A DNA stretch of 64,000 nucleotides from CBFDBF01 sp050291465 (GTDB lineage Bacteria > Pseudomonadota > Gammaproteobacteria > Chromatiales > Chromatiaceae): NCBI GenBank assembly GCA_050291465.1, contig JBNKJV010000002.1, positions 1 to 64,000 of the forward strand. Direction: 5' to 3'. Of the stretch, positions 49,901-57,449 are shown piece after piece. Numbering within the stretch: the stretch's first letter is position 1; the number at the start of each line of letters is the position of its first letter. The notes beneath the pieces are model-generated. The model was not told the origin of the DNA and ran no database searches. It saw only the letters and a program-made list of their open reading frames with translations. A program made the position numbers and the translations under genes.

Positions 49901-51169
49901 CTACAAGCTGCCGGTTCTGCCAAGACTTAATTCCCCGATTTCCACTTTCTGCTTACGGCGGATGACCACGACCCCTCCGTCGCTGACAGTGAATTGTTTT
50001 CTATCTTTCTGGTGATCGAATCCGATCTCCATGCCCTCCGGTATCGTCACCCCCTTGTCAACAATGGTCTTATAGAGTCGGCAGCCGGCTCCCACAATCA
50101 CACCTTCATGGAGGATGGATTTCTCTACCCTGGCGTTTTCGTTTACCCGGACCCGGGGTGCGAGTACCGAGCGGATTACCTGTCCTCCGGCCAGGATGCA
50201 GCCGGGGCTGACCAGGGAGTCCATACCAAATCCCGCCCGGCCTCCACCGGTTTCGCTCTCCAGGTCGGCAAAGACGAACTTGGCCGGCGGTGCCGGAACA
50301 TGATAAGTGTTGATCGGCCACTGTTCGTCGTAGAGGTTGAAGACCGGATCCACCGCAACCAGATCCATATTGGCCTCCCAGTAGGCATCCAGGGTTCCGA
50401 CGTCACGCCAGTAGAGTTCCTCCTTCCGGTTTTCATCCACGAAGGGGAAGGCATATATAGGAACATGCTGAACAAGTTTTGGGAGAATATCTTTTCCAAA
50501 ATCATGGTTACTGTTTTTATCTTTGGCGTCCTCTGTAAGGACCCGTTTCAGCAACCAGGCGCTGAATACATAGATACCCATGGAAACCAGTGCTTTGCCG
50601 GGTTTTCCTGGGATGGTTTTCGGTTTTTTCGGTTTCTCGTCGAAACCGCGGATCCATCCATCGGCATCAACCTCCATGACCCCGAATGAGGATGCCCGTT
50701 CCAGGGGTACTTCAATGGCGCCGACCGTAACCGCAGCCTTATGTTTCATGTGTGCCCGGATCATAAGGAGATAGTTCATCTTGTAGACGTGGTCACCCGC
50801 CAGAATCAGCACGTAGTCGGGATTGGCCTGCTTGATGGAATAGAGGTTTTGATATACCGCATCGGCGGTCCCCTGATACCACATGGAGTTAATCCGTTGC
50901 TGGGGTGGCAGTACTTGGATGAATTCCCCCATGGTATGGGGCAGAAACGACCAGCCGTAGCGGATGTGCCGTTCCAGAGAGAGGGATTTGTACTGGGTCA
51001 GGACGCAGATATGGCGTATCTGGGAGTTGAGGCAGTTGCTCAGGGTGAAATCAATGAGACGATAGCCGCCCCCGAAGGGAACCGCCGGCTTGACGCGGTC
51101 GCAGGTCAGGGGTTGAAGCCTTTCCCCGACGCCACCGGCCAGTACCATAGCCAAAATCCTGTTATTCAT
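49901..51169 (-). CDS. glgC: Glucose-1-phosphate adenylyltransferase
   Basis: Makes ADP-glucose for glycogen synthesis. The 422-residue protein starts with the nucleotidyltransferase motif ILAMVLAGGVGERLQPLT, has the substrate-binding GGGYRLIDFTLSNC, AGDHVYKMNY and EELYWRDVGTLDAYWEANMD, and a C-terminal beta-helix with the regulatory region (CILAGGQVIRSVLAPRVRVN). ATG 51169 is preferred, with AGGAGG four bases upstream; a GTG one codon before it is less suitable. No other glg gene is nearby. Regulation by fructose-1,6-bisphosphate or similar is likely for the family. Confidence 0.95.
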   Translation of the reverse strand: MNNRILAMVLAGGVGERLQPLTCDRVKPAVPFGGGYRLIDFTLSNCLNSQIRHICVLTQYKSLSLERHIRYGWSFLPHTMGEFIQVLPPQQRINSMWYQGTADAVYQNLYSIKQANPDYVLILAGDHVYKMNYLLMIRAHMKHKAAVTVGAIEVPLERASSFGVMEVDADGWIRGFDEKPKKPKTIPGKPGKALVSMGIYVFSAWLLKRVLTEDAKDKNSNHDFGKDILPKLVQHVPIYAFPFVDENRKEELYWRDVGTLDAYWEANMDLVAVDPVFNLYDEQWPINTYHVPAPPAKFVFADLESETGGGRAGFGMDSLVSPGCILAGGQVIRSVLAPRVRVNENARVEKSILHEGVIVGAGCRLYKTIVDKGVTIPEGMEIGFDHQKDRKQFTVSDGGVVVIRRKQKVEIGELSLGRTGSL

Positions 51170-51300
51170 CACGCCTCCTGTGATACCCCGTCAAACCGAG
51201 CTCCCTTATGATCGGCCCCGTGTTCGGTCCAAAGCGAATCCGGGGGAGGTTCCAGCATGGAAAAAGGGGTGTAGGAACCCCCGTAATCCACTGGAAAATC
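51170..51300. other. glgC upstream region
   Basis: About 130 bp between the glgC start and the 85-bp element. It should contain the glgC promoter, but no clear hexamers were recognised. Confidence 0.35.
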
Positions 51301-51385
51301 AGAACCTATCTCAAAATACCCCGCGAACCTCGTTGTCGGCTGAAATGCGCCTCTGGAAGGCGCGCCGTATTTTGAGATAGGTTCT
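51301..51385. repeat. 85-bp MITE-like element with 19-bp terminal inverted repeats
   Basis: AGAACCTATCTCAAAATAC (51301-51319) and GTATTTTGAGATAGGTTCT (51367-51385) are exact reverse complements. The core is GC-rich and contains GGCGCGCC. No transposase is encoded. A partial match sits at 27-45. Confidence 0.85.
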
Positions 51386-51485
51386 AGCAAGTGTAGACGA
51401 AAGAAATTCGCTGGAGGAGTTTGTTACCGTGGCGGGTGCCGGAGCGGAAAATCGGCGTGGGGGGCTACACGGACGGGAAAGGGGA

Positions 51486-52724
51486 TTAGCCTTTGTTCGG
51501 GTCTTTGCTTCCAGTCCGGCGCCGGTATCGGTCGCAGATATCGTTGGATACCGTCCCGGCCGGATACTTTTCCAGGAGCAGTGAACACCCCTTGAGGGCG
51601 GCGGGTGTGAACAGGTTCAACAGGAAGGCGGTGAAGATCAGGACGGAGAAGACCTGGCTGTCGATGGCGCCCATACTCAGGCCCAGTGCCGCCAGGATAA
51701 AGGCCATTTCCGCGCGTCCGCACATGCCGACACCGACCGTAAACGCCTCCACCCAGGGGAGCCTGAGCCGAAGCGCCATGCCGCCGGCACTGGCCACCTG
51801 GGCCACGATAAGCAGGGTGGTGAGCAGGATTATAAAAAGAGCACCGCTGCCGGAGAGCACATCGAAGGTGATGTGGAATCCGAGGGATATAAAAAAGATC
51901 GGGCCCAGAAATGAGTAGGAGATCGCGTACAAACGGTCCTGTACTACCCGGATCAGATTGGCATCGGCTACCTCTATCTCGAAAAAGAGTCCGGCCAGAT
52001 AGGCGCCGACGATCAGATGCAGCCCGATCCAGTCGGCAACGAGCCCTGCCAGCAGACCCAGCACCAGAACGAAGGTGAAACCTTTGCCAGCGGGGTGACG
52101 AAACGGATGCTTGAGGTGGGGGTAGACGAAATAGCCGATGATGACGGCGGAACCAAAGTAGAGAATGACCTTAACGATGTCCCAGGCCACGTCCAGAATT
52201 CCTATATTTTCGCCATTGATGAGACCCAAAATAAAACTGAACATCACCATGGTCAGGACATCATCAATAACGCAGGCGGCGATGATTACCCGGGCAAAGC
52301 GAGTATTGCACAGGCCCAGATCCTGAAGGGCCTTGATGGTGATGACCACCGCGGTGGCGGTCATGGTAAGACCGACGAAGAGAGCCGCGACGGCGGGGAG
52401 GTCGAAAGCCAGCGCCACCGCCAGGGCCACCAGGAAAGGGACGATTGCACCGACAATCGCCACGCCCCAGGATCTTCTCAGGGCGGCAAAGAAATCCTTT
52501 GGGTTGGTTTCCACCCCGGCATGAAGCATGAGGAAGAAAATCCCCATCTGGGCCAGGATTTCGATGATCTCATTGGGTTTCACCCAGCCCAGCACCGCCG
52601 GCCCTACGATCACCCCTCCGACCAGTTCCCCCATGATGGTGGGAAGCCCAAGGGGGCGCAACAGGAGGGCGCCTGTCCAGATGACCACCAACAGGATCAG
52701 TAATGAGAGGAAAATGTCGTCCAC
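51486..52724 (-). CDS. CPA2-family cation:proton antiporter
   Basis: A 412-residue membrane protein with about twelve helices, in the Na+/H+ or K+ exchanger family (KefB/NapA-like). Visible family segments are LRPLGLPTIMGELVGGVIVG, FFLMLHAGVETNPKDFF, CVIDDVLTMVMFSFILGLI (ion-binding Asp pair), LIVGAYLAGLFFEIE and CGRAEMAFILAALGLSMG. The C-terminus is short, so no TrkA-N domain is fused. The ion preference is not decided by sequence. Confidence 0.85.
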   Translation of the reverse strand: MDDIFLSLLILLVVIWTGALLLRPLGLPTIMGELVGGVIVGPAVLGWVKPNEIIEILAQMGIFFLMLHAGVETNPKDFFAALRRSWGVAIVGAIVPFLVALAVALAFDLPAVAALFVGLTMTATAVVITIKALQDLGLCNTRFARVIIAACVIDDVLTMVMFSFILGLINGENIGILDVAWDIVKVILYFGSAVIIGYFVYPHLKHPFRHPAGKGFTFVLVLGLLAGLVADWIGLHLIVGAYLAGLFFEIEVADANLIRVVQDRLYAISYSFLGPIFFISLGFHITFDVLSGSGALFIILLTTLLIVAQVASAGGMALRLRLPWVEAFTVGVGMCGRAEMAFILAALGLSMGAIDSQVFSVLIFTAFLLNLFTPAALKGCSLLLEKYPAGTVSNDICDRYRRRTGSKDPNKG

Positions 52725-52804
52725 TCGCGGCCGCCTTTTCCTTAGTGGTTTCTAAGAAGTATAGTCAGGGGCGACCGGGTGAGGGTTTGGTTGTGGGTAA
52801 AGGG

Positions 52805-52860
52805 TTGTCAGTTATCAGTTATCAGTTGTCAGTTATCAGTTATCAGTTGTCGGTTGTGGG
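52805..52860. repeat. Heptanucleotide tandem repeat, array 1
   Basis: Eight units of consensus TTATCAG arranged as TTGTCAG-TTATCAG-TTATCAG twice, then two decayed units. The twofold 21-bp higher order is exact. It lies upstream of the antiporter gene and beyond the hsp20 gene end. Confidence 0.9.
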
Positions 52861-52917
52861 TAGGGTGGGGTAGTCCCCCCACCCTACCTCTCCGGAGAGG
52901 GGGTGTGAGAGTGGAGA

Positions 52918-53316
52918 TTACCGGACCTCGATGCGCCGCATCGCCGCTTCCTTGGCCTTCGGCAGGGTCAGGGTAAGTACGCCGTCTTCCACCCGGGCGC
53001 TGATGGCGCCCTGATCGATCTCGTTGGAGAGCGAAAAGCTGCGGCTGAAATGCCCGACGTTGTACTCCGTGTAGACGGGTTTCAGGTCGTCGTATTTCGA
53101 AAAGTTGATAAGACCCTCAACCGTTAATACGTTTTTCTCAACATTGATATCCACATCCTTGCGTTCCACCCCGGGGATCTCCATCACCACCATCAGTGAA
53201 TCGTCCGTCTCGAAGATATCGGTATAGGGAACGTAGTGCTTCCCGGGGACTGTCTTCTCCTGTTTGCTTTCCAGTTCCTTTTTCTCAACCTTGTCCAGAA
53301 TCGTTGATTCGGTCAT
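52918..53316 (-). CDS. Small heat shock protein, Hsp20 family (second copy)
   Basis: A 132-residue alpha-crystallin-domain chaperone. The ACD runs from VPYTDIFETDDSLMVVMEIP to the C-terminal strand DGVLTLTLPKAKE, with the conserved G-V-L signature. The N-terminus is short and charged (ILDKVEKKELESKQEK). No I-x-I tail is visible after the ACD, ending RRIEVR. It follows the other hsp20 gene by 54 bp and likely shares its transcript. Confidence 0.9.
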   Translation of the reverse strand: MTESTILDKVEKKELESKQEKTVPGKHYVPYTDIFETDDSLMVVMEIPGVERKDVDINVEKNVLTVEGLINFSKYDDLKPVYTEYNVGHFSRSFSLSNEIDQGAISARVEDGVLTLTLPKAKEAAMRRIEVR

Positions 53317-53370
53317 GTCATTATTCCTCCGAATATGCTGTCTGCTGACGGCAATAACCCCGGTTGCCGC

Positions 53371-53796
53371 TTACGCGATTTCAACCCGTTTCGGCCGGTC
53401 CTTTTCCGCCCGCGGCAGATGCAGGGCCAGCAGTCCGTCCTGGTATTCGGCCTTTACCTGCTCCGCTTCGATCTCCAGGGGCAGGGTAAATGTCCGGTCG
53501 AACCTGCCGCCCCGGCGTTCCTGCCGATGGGTGCTGATCTTGTCGCCGTATTTGATCTCTCTCTTACCGGCGATTCGGAGCTGATCCCGTTTGATGCTGA
53601 TCTCGATGTCCTCTTTCTTTACTCCGGGCATCTCGGCGATCACCACCAGGTCATCGTTCTGCTGGAAGACATTGACCGGGGGAAAGGCTCCGCGGCTGGT
53701 GGTGGAAAGGCCGAACCAGTCGCTGTACTGGGATTGATCCAACGCCCGCTGAATATTCAACAGGGCCTCAAAAGGGTCACTGAATCGGGTAACCAT
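53371..53796 (-). CDS. Small heat shock protein, Hsp20 family (first copy)
   Basis: A 141-residue Hsp20 with a longer N-terminal arm (SDPFEALLNIQRALDQSQYS), then the alpha-crystallin domain (FPPVNVFQQNDDLVVIAEMP, GVKKEDIEISIKRDQLRIAG, DGLLALHLPRAEK) and a short tail PKRVEIA. It prevents aggregation of unfolding proteins. AAGGAG precedes the ATG. A sigma-32-like promoter lies upstream. The two paralogues differ mainly in their N-termini and may form mixed oligomers. Confidence 0.92.
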   Translation of the reverse strand: MVTRFSDPFEALLNIQRALDQSQYSDWFGLSTTSRGAFPPVNVFQQNDDLVVIAEMPGVKKEDIEISIKRDQLRIAGKREIKYGDKISTHRQERRGGRFDRTFTLPLEIEAEQVKAEYQDGLLALHLPRAEKDRPKRVEIA

Positions 53797-53849
53797 TTTC
53801 GTGTCTCCTTCGTAGTCTCAGGCTGTTGTCACAATGAGTTGTTCCTGAG

Positions 53850-53876
53850 AATAGGTCCGGTTATGGCAAATTCAAG
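53850..53876 (-). promoter_or_regulatory. Candidate sigma-32 promoter for the hsp20 pair
   Basis: On the minus strand CTTGAAT (six of seven of CTTGAAA) is followed after 14 bases by CCTATT, a weak CCCCAT match. Spacing is within the sigma-32 range, and the first hsp20 ATG lies about 50 bases downstream. Without it the heat-shock control would be unexplained. Confidence 0.4.
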
Positions 53877-54002
53877 AGGTGCGGTGTCTCTTCTCGGTTA
53901 CTTCTGGACGAGAGGTTGTCGGTCAGCCTTGTATTCCGTGGCGGCGCACAGGGCCGCTCCTGCTTTCAGGGGAGTCTGACGGGGTAACGCGTAGGGATCC
54001 GG

Positions 54003-55181
54003 TCAGCGGCAGGGAGTAAATTCGCCGGCGGGCCAGCAGCGGGCGGACAGCGGTTCCCCGAGGTTGGCATCCACCAGCCGTTGACGTGCCTCCAGCAGAC
54101 GTTCCACCAGCGGTTGTTCGATAGCGGCGTAGGCCGCCTCGTCCTCTTTCCGTTTGACCACGATACCGAGCAGTTCGGTGATGGCGTTACCGACGGAGTT
54201 CTGGGAGATGGTGACGATCAGGCGTCCCTGATCGTCGCGATACAGCAGCTGTTTGTAGGCCGGGCGCCAGCGAATCTCGTTGGCGAACAACGGATCCTGG
54301 ATCACCCGTTCCCGCAGGTCGCGGGCGACCCGCTGGAACTGGTTGCTGGCGAGAAGCACATCGTTTACCTGATGGGGGAAATAGGCACCGGCCGGAACCT
54401 TGGCATCGCCGGTGGCCACCAGGGAGAAGAAGGTGCGATAGAAGTCCAGAAAACCGAGCAGGATCTGTTCGTACTCGTACCAGAAATAGCGGTCCTTGAG
54501 CTTGCCGATTCCTCCCCGCAACTCCCAGCTGGGCAGGCCCTGCGGATATCCGGTCAGCTTCAGGCTGGAGTCTTCGCTGGAAATGGGGGTGAGGATCTGC
54601 AGGTCAAGCACCTCCAGGAACTCGTGGTAGATATCACTGAGGTGCCGCAGGAACAGGCTGTGGTGCCCGCTGTCGGTGAGATTGGGATTATGTGGGTCGG
54701 TCTCCGGCGCCCGCATCAGATCTCCCATGGGGAAGACCATGAAATGGTTATGGATCATGCGAATACTGGGTACACCGGGTTTGTTCAGGGGCCAGGTAGA
54801 GTCGAGACTGGCTTCGCCGCAGAGCACCAGATGCTCCCCCGGGTCGGGGTATTTCTCCAGCATATATTCGCAGAGGATCTGGGTCATGCGGTTCCAGACC
54901 TTTTTCTGCTGTCGCGCTACCTGGTCACGGCGCACCGGCCGGCCGAGGGGATCGAGGATGCGACGGGAGGTGTCCAGGATCACCGAGGTGTCGAACTCGG
55001 TGCTGTGCCCGATAAGTTTGCGGTACATCAGCAGGTCTTCCGGGGTGCGGAACAGGCCGTTCTCCTCCGCCAGGTTCTTCAGATTGGCCGGGCTGTTGAA
55101 GAACTCCACCGGTGCCATGCCCTCGGGGATGGTCAGGGGTATGCTGGGGTGGGGGGTGGTGATCTCTCTGGGTGCGGACAT
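54003..55181 (-). CDS. Unrecognised 392-residue cytosolic protein
   Basis: No signal peptide or membrane segment. The most conserved-looking core is HLVLCGEASLDSTWPLNKPG followed by RMIHNHFMVFPMGDL, in which the H-N-H-F arrangement resembles the histidine motif of HIT/GalT-type enzymes, but the rest of those families cannot be aligned. Other segments are TPISSEDSSLKLTGYPQGLPSW and FWYEYEQILLGFLDFYRTFF. A C-terminal helical region (YAAIEQPLVERLLEARQRL) precedes a cysteine-containing tail. The start ATG 55181 has no Shine-Dalgarno: the upstream 70 bp is a heptanucleotide repeat. The function is not assigned. Confidence 0.7.
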   Translation of the reverse strand: MSAPREITTPHPSIPLTIPEGMAPVEFFNSPANLKNLAEENGLFRTPEDLLMYRKLIGHSTEFDTSVILDTSRRILDPLGRPVRRDQVARQQKKVWNRMTQILCEYMLEKYPDPGEHLVLCGEASLDSTWPLNKPGVPSIRMIHNHFMVFPMGDLMRAPETDPHNPNLTDSGHHSLFLRHLSDIYHEFLEVLDLQILTPISSEDSSLKLTGYPQGLPSWELRGGIGKLKDRYFWYEYEQILLGFLDFYRTFFSLVATGDAKVPAGAYFPHQVNDVLLASNQFQRVARDLRERVIQDPLFANEIRWRPAYKQLLYRDDQGRLIVTISQNSVGNAITELLGIVVKRKEDEAAYAAIEQPLVERLLEARQRLVDANLGEPLSARCWPAGEFTPCR

Positions 55182-55187
55182 TTTGAG

Positions 55188-55257
55188 TTAACGGTTATCG
55201 GTTATCGGTTATCAGTTATCAGTTATCAGTTTTCAGTGGACAGTTTACAGGTGTCAG
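55188..55257. repeat. Heptanucleotide tandem repeat, array 2
   Basis: Ten heptads on the consensus TTATCAG: TTAACGG, two TTATCGG, three TTATCAG, then decayed units (TTTTCAG, TGGACAG, TTTACAG, GTGTCAG). It fills the gap between bioA and the 392-residue gene and reaches the bioA stop. Confidence 0.88.
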
Positions 55258-56546
55258 ATCTCGGCGACGACGGCTCTCACGGCGGTGGTAAGTCGCTCCA
55301 GATCGGGCCCTTCGATGATGTAGGGGGGCATGAGGTAGATCAGTTTGCCGAAGGGTCGCACCCAAACACCCAGATCCACAAACCGGGGTTGGATGGTTCG
55401 CATATCCACGGGTTCTTTCATCTCCACCACGCCGATGGCCCCCAGTACCCGTACATCCGCCACCTGTGGGTAATCGAGGCACGCTTCCAGACCCTCGCGC
55501 AGCCCGCTCTCTATGGCTGCTATGCGGTCCTCCCAGGGGGATTCCAGCAGCAACCGCAGGCTGGTGAGGGCGGCGGTGCAGGCGAGGGGGTTGGCCATGA
55601 AGGTGGGACCATGCATGAACAGGCCCGGTTCCCCATGACTGATGGTGTCGCTGACATCCCAGGTGGTCAGGGTGGCGGCAAGGGTCAGGTAACCCCCGGT
55701 CAAGGCCTTGCCGAGGCACAGGATATCGGGTGCGATTCCGGCGTGTTCGCAGGCGAACAGCCGACCGGTGCGGCCAAAACCGGTGGCAATCTCGTCCAGG
55801 ACCAACAGCACGTTGTGCTCCTCGCAGAGTTGCCGCACACGACGCAGATAGTCGGCGGAATAGAAGCGCATACCGCCGGCTCCCTGAACGATGGGCTCCA
55901 TGATCACCGCCGCAATGCTATCCCCGTTTTCCTGGAGCAGGTTTACCAGGGGCTGCAGGTGATCCTCCCGGCAGGGTTCACCGAAACGGGGCGTGGGGGC
56001 CTCCACAAAAAACTGTCTGGCCAGGACCTCCCTGAAGAGTCCGTGCATGCCGGTAACCGGATCGCACACGGACATGGCGCCGAAGGTATCGCCGTGATAG
56101 CCGGACCGGACCGTGAGAAAGCGCTGCTTCGACGGTTGCCCCTTGGCGTTCCAGTATTGGATGGCCATCTTCATGGCTACTTCCACCGCCACCGAACCGG
56201 AATCCGAAAAGAATACGGTCTGTAGCGGTTCCGGAGTCAGTTCCACCAGCCACTCCGCCAACTCCACGGCGGGACGGTGGGTCAGGCCGCCGAACATTAC
56301 ATGGGCCATGGATTCCAGCTGCTGCGCCAGGGCGCGGTTCATCTCCGGATGATTGTAGCCGTGTATGGCACACCACCAGGAGGACATGCCGTCGATCAGT
56401 TCCCGCCCGTCGGCGAGATGCAGCCGTACGCCGTCAGCCGCCACCACGGGGTATATGGGAAGATCGGCGCCGATGGCGCTGTAGGGGTGCCAGACGATCT
56501 CCCGGTCGCGGGTGGTCCAATCGGTTTTATTTGTAGATTTGTCCAT
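55254..56546 (-). CDS. bioA: Adenosylmethionine-8-amino-7-oxononanoate aminotransferase
   Basis: A PLP-dependent class III aminotransferase of biotin synthesis that uses S-adenosylmethionine as amino donor. The 430-residue protein shows WHPYSAIGADLPIYPV, DGMSSWWCAIHGYNHPEMN, SDSGSVAVEVAMKMAIQYW, DEIATGFGRTGRLFACEHAG (PLP region) and ILCLGKALTGGYLTLAAT with the PLP lysine. These are the BioA hallmarks. No other bio gene is in the window. The 3' end touches the heptad repeat. Confidence 0.94.
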   Translation of the reverse strand: MDKSTNKTDWTTRDREIVWHPYSAIGADLPIYPVVAADGVRLHLADGRELIDGMSSWWCAIHGYNHPEMNRALAQQLESMAHVMFGGLTHRPAVELAEWLVELTPEPLQTVFFSDSGSVAVEVAMKMAIQYWNAKGQPSKQRFLTVRSGYHGDTFGAMSVCDPVTGMHGLFREVLARQFFVEAPTPRFGEPCREDHLQPLVNLLQENGDSIAAVIMEPIVQGAGGMRFYSADYLRRVRQLCEEHNVLLVLDEIATGFGRTGRLFACEHAGIAPDILCLGKALTGGYLTLAATLTTWDVSDTISHGEPGLFMHGPTFMANPLACTAALTSLRLLLESPWEDRIAAIESGLREGLEACLDYPQVADVRVLGAIGVVEMKEPVDMRTIQPRFVDLGVWVRPFGKLIYLMPPYIIEGPDLERLTTAVRAVVAEI

Positions 56547-56631
56547 GGCGTCGGTGGAGCTTAAACCGTGGGTGGAGCAGCCCCGGTCTCACTGATATCC
56601 AATTACCTTTGTGCGCTCAGCGCCGGTGCTT

Positions 56632-57447
56632 TCATTTCTTACCAAGTTTCACCAGCACTTCGTGTGCCGTCTCTTCGACGGATTTGCCGGTGACGTGTAC
56701 CACCGCCCAACCGTGATCGCGGCACAGGGATCGTGCCCAGCGGAGTTCTTTCTTCACGATTTCGTAATCGATGTAATCGGTGGTCGGTGCCACACCCAGT
56801 GTTTCCACCCGGACCTCCCTGCGTTCCACCAGCTGAGCGACATCCAGAAACAACGCAGCAACTTTTTTCGGATCGGCCTCCGCCAGAGCGCGGGGCAGGG
56901 AGATGCCTCTTACCAGGGGGATATTCACCACTTTATAGCCGCGAACGGACAAATAGATGGAAAGGGGTGTCTTGCTGGTGCGGGAGACGCCTACCAGGAT
57001 GATGTCCGCCTCCGATAGATGCTCGAGAGAACGGCCGTCGTCGTTTTTCAGGGCGAACTCCATCGCTTCCATGCGCCGAAAATACTCTTCCCCGATCCCG
57101 TGCAGGATCCCGGGGGTGCCCTCCGGCGAGTGACCGAAGAAATTGGTCAGTTTTCGCAGAATAGGGCTCATGAGATCCAGACAATCTATCCCTCGTTTAT
57201 TGCACTCCTCCTCGGTAAAGTTGGCCAGTTCGCGATCGACGAAGGTATAAAAGACCATGGCGTGCTTTTTCTCGGCATGATCCAGTATTCCACTGACCTG
57301 ACTTCCTGCCAGTATGTGGCCCATCCGTTCTACGTTTACATTGTCTTTGCGGAACTGTGCGATGGCGGCATTGACAATGACTTCGGCCGTTTCGCCGGTT
57401 CCGTCGGACAGCAGGTAGAAGGTATTGTCTTCATCGGCAGATGACAT
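56632..57447 (-). CDS. ppsR: PPDK/PEP-synthase regulatory protein (bifunctional kinase/pyrophosphorylase)
   Basis: A DUF299-family protein of 271 residues that inactivates PPDK or PEP synthase by ADP-dependent phosphorylation of an active-site threonine and reactivates it by phosphate-dependent pyrophosphorylation. The P-loop LVGVSRTSKTPLSIYL is complete, and YLLSDGTGETAEVIVNAAIAQF is the typical N-terminus; VEETAHEVLVKLGKK ends the protein. It starts two bases after the stop of the PPDK gene, so the two are translationally coupled and PPDK is the clear target. Confidence 0.94.
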   Translation of the reverse strand: MSSADEDNTFYLLSDGTGETAEVIVNAAIAQFRKDNVNVERMGHILAGSQVSGILDHAEKKHAMVFYTFVDRELANFTEEECNKRGIDCLDLMSPILRKLTNFFGHSPEGTPGILHGIGEEYFRRMEAMEFALKNDDGRSLEHLSEADIILVGVSRTSKTPLSIYLSVRGYKVVNIPLVRGISLPRALAEADPKKVAALFLDVAQLVERREVRVETLGVAPTTDYIDYEIVKKELRWARSLCRDHGWAVVHVTGKSVEETAHEVLVKLGKK

Positions 57448-57449
57448 GG

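Noticed and set aside
52805..52860. CRISPR-like array
   Set aside because: The units are seven bases long and directly adjacent, with no spacers; it is a simple tandem repeat.
54081..56225. Plus-strand open frame of 714 codons opposite bioA and the 392-residue gene
   Set aside because: It runs through the heptad repeat and two genes on the other strand without any recognisable domain. Frame-wide openness is explained by codon bias in the minus-strand genes.
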